Part shown: one piece after another, positions 33,551 through 37,941 of the stretch
How the letters are laid out: each line of letters starts with the position of its first letter
Position numbering within the stretch: position 1 is the stretch's first letter
NCBI GenBank assembly: GCA_014799575.1
Contig: JAAVHS010000019.1
Coordinates: 1 to 37,941 of the forward strand
Length of the DNA stretch: 37,941 bases
Direction of reading: 5' to 3'
From: Clostridiales bacterium
GTDB taxonomy: Bacteria > Bacillota > Clostridia > Christensenellales > UBA3700
The notes under the pieces: generated by a model
Told to the model about the DNA's origin: nothing
The model's database searches: none
The model's input: only the letters and a program-made list of their open reading frames with translations
Position numbers and translations under genes: made by a program

Positions 33551-33600
33551 ATTATAAACCGAATATTCTTTGCATATATTATCGTAAAGGAGAAGGCGGT

Positions 33601-33867
33601 ATGAGTTATAAAAAAGAAGTGCAGGGCAAAATCAAGACGGGCTTTGACTCTAAGACGAATTATTACACCGTTACGCTCGGCAAGGGCTATGCGGTAATCG
33701 AGGGACATAAGGGCGTATTGAGTTTCGAGAGCGATAAAATATCCGTGAGATTGAAGAAAGGCAAGTTGGAATTTGTCGGCGAGGGAATGAGTATAGCGAG
33801 TTCCCAAAAGGAAGAAATTGTGATAGAAGGCAAGATTATCAACTTATCTTTTGACGGAGTGGAATAA
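33601..33867 (+). CDS. yqfC: YabP/YqfC-family sporulation protein
   Basis: 88 residues of mostly beta-strand character with the family pattern YAVIEGHKGVLSFESDKISVRL and a C-terminal IVIEGKIINLSFD. In Bacillus yqfC and yqfD are adjacent sigma-E-dependent genes, and the same pair stands here, 1 bp overlapping (TAATG). The molecular role is unknown. AAAGGAGAAGG precedes the ATG. The short region upstream (33551-33600) has only a weak sigma-A match and no clear sigma-E promoter. Confidence 0.9.
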   Translation: MSYKKEVQGKIKTGFDSKTNYYTVTLGKGYAVIEGHKGVLSFESDKISVRLKKGKLEFVGEGMSIASSQKEEIVIEGKIINLSFDGVE

Positions 33868-34994
33868 TGAAAGTATACAGCGTAATTACTTGCGAGGCGA
33901 GGAACAGTCAAAGACTGCTCAACAAGTTTCTGGAGAGTCAAATTCCTCTCAAAAAAATCAAAACCAACGGCGACAAACTCATCTTTTGCGTAGAGGACAA
34001 ATACCTTGCCAAGAGCGTGGAAATCATATCGAGTACGGGAGTTGAGTACAAAGTCGAAAGCCGAGGGGGAAGTCACTTTGCTTTGCAAATGACTTTGAGA
34101 TATCTATCGCTTGCCGTGAGCGCGATAGTAGTAATAGCCCTTTTGATAATGATGAAAGGCGTGTGTTTCGGCGTTGACGTGATATGCGACGACAGCGTAA
34201 TTACTTCAAAGATAGCCGACATATTGCAAGACAATTCCATCCGCCCATACTCGCTCAAAAAGAATATCGACACCAAGGCGTTGTCCGAGCAGTTGAGCAA
34301 AGATATTGAGGAAGTCGGCTTTGCGAATTGCTACTTCGACGGCGGAAGACTCAAAGTCGAGATAAAGCAAGTACATATTATCGAGGAAGAGGGCGTATAT
34401 AGCAAGATTGTCGCCGACAGAGATTGCATTATCACTCGCGTGCTTGTGTATTCGGGTACGGCGGTGGTCAAGGCGGGCGACGTGGTCAAGGCGGGCGATA
34501 CGCTTATCGAGGGATATATCGACACCAACCCCGAGAGCGAGGAGAACGAGAGATTGCCGGTGGTCGCCGACGGACTTGTCTACGCTGAGACGGCGTACGT
34601 CAAAAGCATTACGCTCAGCGACAAGGTTATAGAAAACAGACGGACGGGCGAGAGCCAGAAGTTTACGGATATTTACGTGTTTGGGAAACTTATCGGCAAG
34701 CAAAAAATGCCCGAGTACGAGCAATACCAAGTCGTCGAAGAGCAAACGATCTTCGGAAGCGTAATCCCAATCAAGGCGGTGACAAGGACTTATTACAACA
34801 CGCAAAGCGTCGAGGTGGAGTTGAGCGAAGGTCAAATCGACGAGCAAATTTCACTCGCTTGCATTCAAATGTGGCAGGAAATTCCCGAGGGTTCAAAATT
34901 GCTTAATAATTATACTTATAAAAAAAAGGTAGACAATTTACATATAATAGATATATACTATATTATAGAAGAAACGGTGAGCAAAGGAGAATAG
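33867..34994 (+). CDS. yqfD: YqfD-family sporulation protein
   Basis: 375 residues. A soluble N-terminal region of about 70 residues is followed by one hydrophobic segment (LAVSAIVVIALLIMMKGVCF, about 80-100) and a long extracytoplasmic part with the YqfD-type AVVKAGDVVKAGDTLIEGYI repeat at about 197-217. Family members are stage IV sporulation proteins of unknown mechanism. It starts on the last base of the yqfC stop. It ends with TAG, directly followed in the same frame by the phoH coding sequence, so readthrough would give a YqfD-PhoH fusion. Confidence 0.9.
   Translation: MKVYSVITCEARNSQRLLNKFLESQIPLKKIKTNGDKLIFCVEDKYLAKSVEIISSTGVEYKVESRGGSHFALQMTLRYLSLAVSAIVVIALLIMMKGVCFGVDVICDDSVITSKIADILQDNSIRPYSLKKNIDTKALSEQLSKDIEEVGFANCYFDGGRLKVEIKQVHIIEEEGVYSKIVADRDCIITRVLVYSGTAVVKAGDVVKAGDTLIEGYIDTNPESEENERLPVVADGLVYAETAYVKSITLSDKVIENRRTGESQKFTDIYVFGKLIGKQKMPEYEQYQVVEEQTIFGSVIPIKAVTRTYYNTQSVEVELSEGQIDEQISLACIQMWQEIPEGSKLLNNYTYKKKVDNLHIIDIYYIIEETVSKGE
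34983..34989 (+). promoter_or_regulatory. Shine-Dalgarno site of phoH without a standard start codon
   Basis: AAAGGAG ends 8 bases before ATC 34998, the first sense position where a PhoH of normal length could begin. No ATG, GTG or TTG in the right frame is near it. Confidence 0.55.
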
Positions 34995-34997
34995 GCT

Positions 34998-35960
34998 ATC
35001 AAGACTAATATCGAAGTCGAGAACGTAAACGAAGCAATCGCGCTCTTCGGCAATCATGACGAAAACGTAAACTACCTCAGACGAAGGCTGGAAGTCAATA
35101 TCAATCTTTTTGACAACTCCGTAGTTGTCGAGGGCGAGGACGAGAAAGTCGAGCGTTGCGCAAGGTTGATTGCCTTACTTCTCGAAAAGTCGAGGACGAA
35201 TACTCTCAACAGGTCGTTTATCAATTTTTGTATCGAAGTTGTCGAAAACGGCGACGAAGATAAGTTTGACGAACTGTGCAAGGTAATCGCTCTTACCGCA
35301 AGGGGCAAGCAAATCAAAAGCAAGACCTACGGACAAGCAAAGTACGTGCAAGCGATAAGAGACAACGGCATCGTATTCGGAATCGGGCCAGCGGGCACGG
35401 GCAAGACCTATCTTGCGGTAGCTATCGCCGTCGCGATGTATAGGAACAAGATAGTCGAAAAGATTATTCTTACAAGACCTGCGGTCGAAGCGGGCGAGAA
35501 ACTCGGCTTTTTGCCCGGGGATTTGGGCGCGAAGGTAGACCCGTATCTCAAACCGCTCTATGACGCTCTTCAAGAGATGTTCGGCTTAGAGGTATATTCG
35601 AGGCTAATCGAAAAGGGCGTAATCGAAATCGCGCCGTTGGCGTATATGAGAGGCAGGACGCTTTCCAACGCTTTCATCATCTTGGACGAAGCGCAAAATA
35701 CCACGAGAGAGCAAATGAAAATGTTCTTGACGCGTATGGGCGAGGGAAGTAGAATAGTCGTGACGGGCGACGCTACGCAGATTGATTTGCCGAATGATAA
35801 ATCGTCGGGACTTTTGCACGCGTCAAAGATACTTCAAGGAATAGATAATATTCAGATTGTACATCTGAAAAATAGAGACATAGTGCGTAATGACCTTGTG
35901 CAAGCGATAGTCAAAGCGTACGAAGAAAGTAAAAACAATCAGGAAAAGGAATTAAAATGA
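34998..35960 (+). CDS. phoH: PhoH-family ATPase, probably starting at AUC
   Basis: PhoH family P-loop ATPase of RNA metabolism, next to ybeY as in most bacteria. The ORF track gives a TTG start at 35166, but the frame is open back to 34995. It there encodes the typical PhoH N-terminus (NEAIALFGNHDENVNYLRRR, then a KH-like VNINLF-VVVEG section). From ATC 34998 the length is 320 residues, normal for the family; from the TTG it would lose about 56. Walker A is GPAGTGKTYLAV, followed by RPAVEAGEKLGFLPGD, and FIILDEAQN is Walker B. The start may be a rare AUC, a mutated or misread ATG, or TAG readthrough from yqfD. It overlaps pgpH by ATGA. Confidence 0.8.
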   Translation: MKTNIEVENVNEAIALFGNHDENVNYLRRRLEVNINLFDNSVVVEGEDEKVERCARLIALLLEKSRTNTLNRSFINFCIEVVENGDEDKFDELCKVIALTARGKQIKSKTYGQAKYVQAIRDNGIVFGIGPAGTGKTYLAVAIAVAMYRNKIVEKIILTRPAVEAGEKLGFLPGDLGAKVDPYLKPLYDALQEMFGLEVYSRLIEKGVIEIAPLAYMRGRTLSNAFIILDEAQNTTREQMKMFLTRMGEGSRIVVTGDATQIDLPNDKSSGLLHASKILQGIDNIQIVHLKNRDIVRNDLVQAIVKAYEESKNNQEKELK

Positions 35961-37402
35961 AGACTTCAGCGAAAATAATATGGAGAGACGTCGCGTACTT
36001 GTCGGTCATTCTCGTCTTGTCATTTTTAATGACGACGTTTTCCGTCGCTTGTATCGCAAAAGACTATTACATTTTCTCGTATTATGAATTGTATCTTCCG
36101 TTGACCGTAATAGTATTCTGTATTTTGACGACTTTGTACTATTACATCTTAAAGTTTGACAAGCATCCCGAAGAGTCCGTATCTCTTTTGAAAAAATGTC
36201 TGATATGCTATTCGATAATATTTATTGCGATAATCGTGTCGGCAGTGCTTTATTCATACTTTTCGCCCAGCGCGTTGGTAATATCGTCCGTCACTATGAT
36301 GGTGACGATGTTGCTTGGCAAAAGACTTGGAGTCTATTCGACCTTCGTAACGATAGGTCTGACGCTGGCAATATTCGTGACTTGCTCTTACGTCTTGGAC
36401 ATTGAACACTTCAACCTTGACATCATAGGCGGTATGCTCAACGCAATGATAATGTGTATGTGCATTATCTTCTTTGTCGGCAGAGAATACACTCGTCTCA
36501 GACTTACGTGGGGAACGCTTTTGATCGGTTTGTTGACCACGCCGATTGCGGGACTTTATTCAATATTCGGACACGGCGTCAGCGCGGTCACGATAGGCAA
36601 CGCAATTTTCGGCAGACTTGTCGGCAGTATGCTTTCAGTCTCGATATTCATAGTATTCTTACCGCTCTATGAAGCGGTCTTTGCCGTGTGGACGAACTTC
36701 AAACTTGCAGAAGTATGTTCGCCCTCCCAACCTCTTCTTAAAGAATTGAGAGAAAAAGCGCCGGGTACTTACAATCACTGCGTGAGCGTTGCGCACCTTG
36801 TTATGAGTTGCGCGGACGCGATAGATCTCAACCCGTATATGGCGAGAGCGTGCGCGTACTTCCACGACGTGGGCAAGATGAAACATCCCGAGTATTTTAC
36901 CGAAAACCAAAAGGACGGAAAGAACCCGCACGACGATTTGATTCCCGAAGTCAGCGTAAATATGATTACCAACCACGTCAAAGACGGCGTGACTATCCTA
37001 AAAGAACATCACATGCCCGAGACCGTAATCAAAGCGGCTTACGAGCACCACGGCGATGCGACAGTGCCTTACTTCTATATGAAAGCGCAAAGCATTACCG
37101 AGGATGACCTCGACAGTTATCAATATAGATACAACGCGCAAAAACCGACCACGAAATACAGCGCGCTCGTAATGATTTGCGATATGTGCGAGGCTATTTT
37201 GAGAGCAAAGCCGACCGACGATTACGAGCAAATGAGAGCGGTTGTTTCCAACGTCATTTCTTCCAAACTCAACGAAGGTCAGTTCAACGACTCCAATATG
37301 ACTGTCAAAGACTTCGCTATCATTACGGACACGATTTGCGACGTTATTCCTTCGGTACTTCACAAGCGCGTCGACTACGACAAGGCTAAGGAAAGAAGAT
37401 AA
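35957..37402 (+). CDS. pgpH: HD-domain membrane phosphodiesterase, PgpH/YqfF-like, lacking the extracellular domain
   Basis: PgpH enzymes hydrolyse cyclic di-AMP. The C-terminal HD domain is complete: APGTYNHCVSVAHL (about 268-281), the HD pair in AYFHDVGKMKHPEYFTENQ, NPHDDLIPEVS, NHVKDG and EHHGDATVPYFY. About seven hydrophobic segments occupy residues 12-260. Typical PgpH proteins are about 700 residues and have a large extracellular 7TMR-HDED domain between the first and second membrane segments. This one has 481 residues and lacks that insert. The gene order phoH-pgpH-ybeY and both overlaps (ATGA, TAATG) match the Bacillus yqf cluster. Confidence 0.93.
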   Translation: MKTSAKIIWRDVAYLSVILVLSFLMTTFSVACIAKDYYIFSYYELYLPLTVIVFCILTTLYYYILKFDKHPEESVSLLKKCLICYSIIFIAIIVSAVLYSYFSPSALVISSVTMMVTMLLGKRLGVYSTFVTIGLTLAIFVTCSYVLDIEHFNLDIIGGMLNAMIMCMCIIFFVGREYTRLRLTWGTLLIGLLTTPIAGLYSIFGHGVSAVTIGNAIFGRLVGSMLSVSIFIVFLPLYEAVFAVWTNFKLAEVCSPSQPLLKELREKAPGTYNHCVSVAHLVMSCADAIDLNPYMARACAYFHDVGKMKHPEYFTENQKDGKNPHDDLIPEVSVNMITNHVKDGVTILKEHHMPETVIKAAYEHHGDATVPYFYMKAQSITEDDLDSYQYRYNAQKPTTKYSALVMICDMCEAILRAKPTDDYEQMRAVVSNVISSKLNEGQFNDSNMTVKDFAIITDTICDVIPSVLHKRVDYDKAKERR

Positions 37403-37878
37403 TGCTGGAAATTTTCGACGAGATTGACAGCGGACTTGACTGCTCGCTTATCCAAAAGGTCTTTGACAAGGTAAGGCAAGAATTTTCCTTGCCCGACAAC
37501 GTGAGGGTAGAACTTTCCGTCGTCGACGAAGAAGATATTAGGGGGGTCAACAAAGAGTTCAGAGACGTTGACAGCGTGACCGACGTGTTGAGTTTCCCCG
37601 CTTTGGAAGTGAAATTGCCTTTTGATAGCAATGACTATCCATACGATATAGACCTCTCGACAGGAGAGTTGATGCTCGGCGAAATTATGCTATGCTATAA
37701 AAGAGCCGTCGAGCAAAGTATAGAATACAATCATTCCAAGGAAAGGGAGTGCTCGTATTTGGTGTTGCACGGACTTTTGCATTTGCTAGGCTACGACCAT
37801 ATAGAGGAAAGCGACAAAGTTAAAATGAGAGCGGAAGAAGAAAAAATTTTGACCTCGCTCGGCATATCGAGAGATTAA
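37402..37878 (+). CDS. ybeY: Endoribonuclease YbeY
   Basis: 158 residues. Single-strand-specific metal-dependent endoribonuclease involved in 16S rRNA 3' maturation and ribosome quality control. The metal-binding motif HGLLHLLGYDH (HxxxHxxxxxH) is at about 123-133, and NKEFRDVDSVTDVLSFP (about 50-66) is the second signature. It starts on the last base of the pgpH stop. In Bacillus dgkA and cdd lie between it and era; here era follows after 13 bp. Confidence 0.97.
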   Translation: MLEIFDEIDSGLDCSLIQKVFDKVRQEFSLPDNVRVELSVVDEEDIRGVNKEFRDVDSVTDVLSFPALEVKLPFDSNDYPYDIDLSTGELMLGEIMLCYKRAVEQSIEYNHSKERECSYLVLHGLLHLLGYDHIEESDKVKMRAEEEKILTSLGISRD

Positions 37879-37891
37879 GTAGGAAATATCA

Positions 37892-37941
37892 ATGAAAGTA
37901 GGATTTGTATCTTTAATAGGAAAGCCAAATGCGGGCAAGTC
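37892..37941 (+). CDS. era: GTPase Era (start only, 3' truncated by window)
   Basis: Only the first 16 codons are in the window: MKVGFVSLIGKPNAGK, followed by the start of a serine codon. This is the Era N-terminus with its G1 P-loop (GKPNAGKS). AGGAAAT precedes the ATG. Era binds the 16S rRNA 3' end and acts with YbeY in 30S maturation, which fits the position. Confidence 0.9.
   Translation, partial: MKVGFVSLIGKPNAGK

Noticed and set aside
33551-33600. Sigma-E-type promoter before yqfC
   Set aside because: GAATATT and CATATATT are present but only 5 bp apart, not at the spacing of a sigma-E promoter.
1-37941. CRISPR arrays, tRNA genes, insertion sequences, prophage genes or a recombinase near the inverted repeat
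   Set aside because: None were recognised on reading both strands; no gap exceeds about 300 bp except those filled by the described genes.

Overview
This is a chromosomal window from a Firmicutes-type bacterium. It is most likely an uncultured Clostridia lineage of animal-gut type, but the sequence alone does not place it more finely. The evidence is gene order. Blocks familiar from Bacillus and Clostridium are present: rsmD-coaD-ylbJ-tmcAL-pta-ackA-rpmF-plsX-rnc, lepA-hemW, and yqfC-yqfD-phoH-pgpH(yqfF)-ybeY-era. Many starts have strong Shine-Dalgarno sites, and several promoters fit sigma-A, two of them perfectly (TTGACA-N17-TATAAT). Retention of ylbJ, yqfC and yqfD points to a spore-forming ancestry. 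No rRNA, tRNA, CRISPR array, insertion sequence or prophage gene was recognised.

Layout. 1-1742: 3' part of a large membrane protein gene, paralogous to the giant gene further on. 1755-2856 (minus): rdgB and a small membrane protein. 2909-3850: a DUF2156 protein. 3943-8299: an operon of a YbhJ-like aconitase-family hydratase, 5-formyl-THF cyclo-ligase, a fused RsmD-CoaD protein and a coiled-coil protein. 8268-10444 (minus): ylbJ and tmcAL. 10551-14938: pta-ackA, then rpmF, plsX and rnc. 15239-21511: a 2090-codon surface/membrane protein gene, isolated between two terminators that share the same stem. 21576-22970 (minus): a GDPD and a LUD-domain protein. 23128-26241: lepA and hemW. 26345-28114: an unknown membrane protein, a DtxR-type regulator and a small membrane protein. 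28170-29987: a PfoR-like EIIC protein and a flavodoxin-family protein. 30137-31924: pepF. 32022-33503: dnaB. 33601 to the window end: yqfC-yqfD-phoH-pgpH-ybeY-era, tightly packed with stop/start overlaps.

How the genes fit together. Most are housekeeping: translation and ribosome maturation (rsmD, rpmF, rnc, lepA, ybeY, era, tmcAL), cofactors (coaD, the cyclo-ligase, hemW), acetate overflow metabolism (pta, ackA), phospholipid synthesis (plsX), nucleotide pool cleaning (rdgB) and replication (dnaB). TmcAL consumes acetate and lies beside the acetate-forming pta-ackA pair.

The most unusual material is the pair of giant-protein genes. The complete one has a signal/anchor, a DUF6273-like domain, many MBG-like extracellular modules, a Pro/Asp/Glu linker, membrane segments, a long coiled coil, Val-Glu-Lys repeats and a C-terminal domain almost identical in the two paralogs. 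Upstream of it, a perfect 19-bp inverted repeat encloses an 89-bp segment with a promoter-like sequence on each strand. This is the architecture expected of an invertible (phase-variable) promoter, although it has not been shown to invert. Other notable points are an RsmD-CoaD fusion, a phoH gene that appears to start at AUC directly behind an in-frame TAG, a PgpH lacking its extracellular sensor domain, and two apparently leaderless membrane-protein genes.
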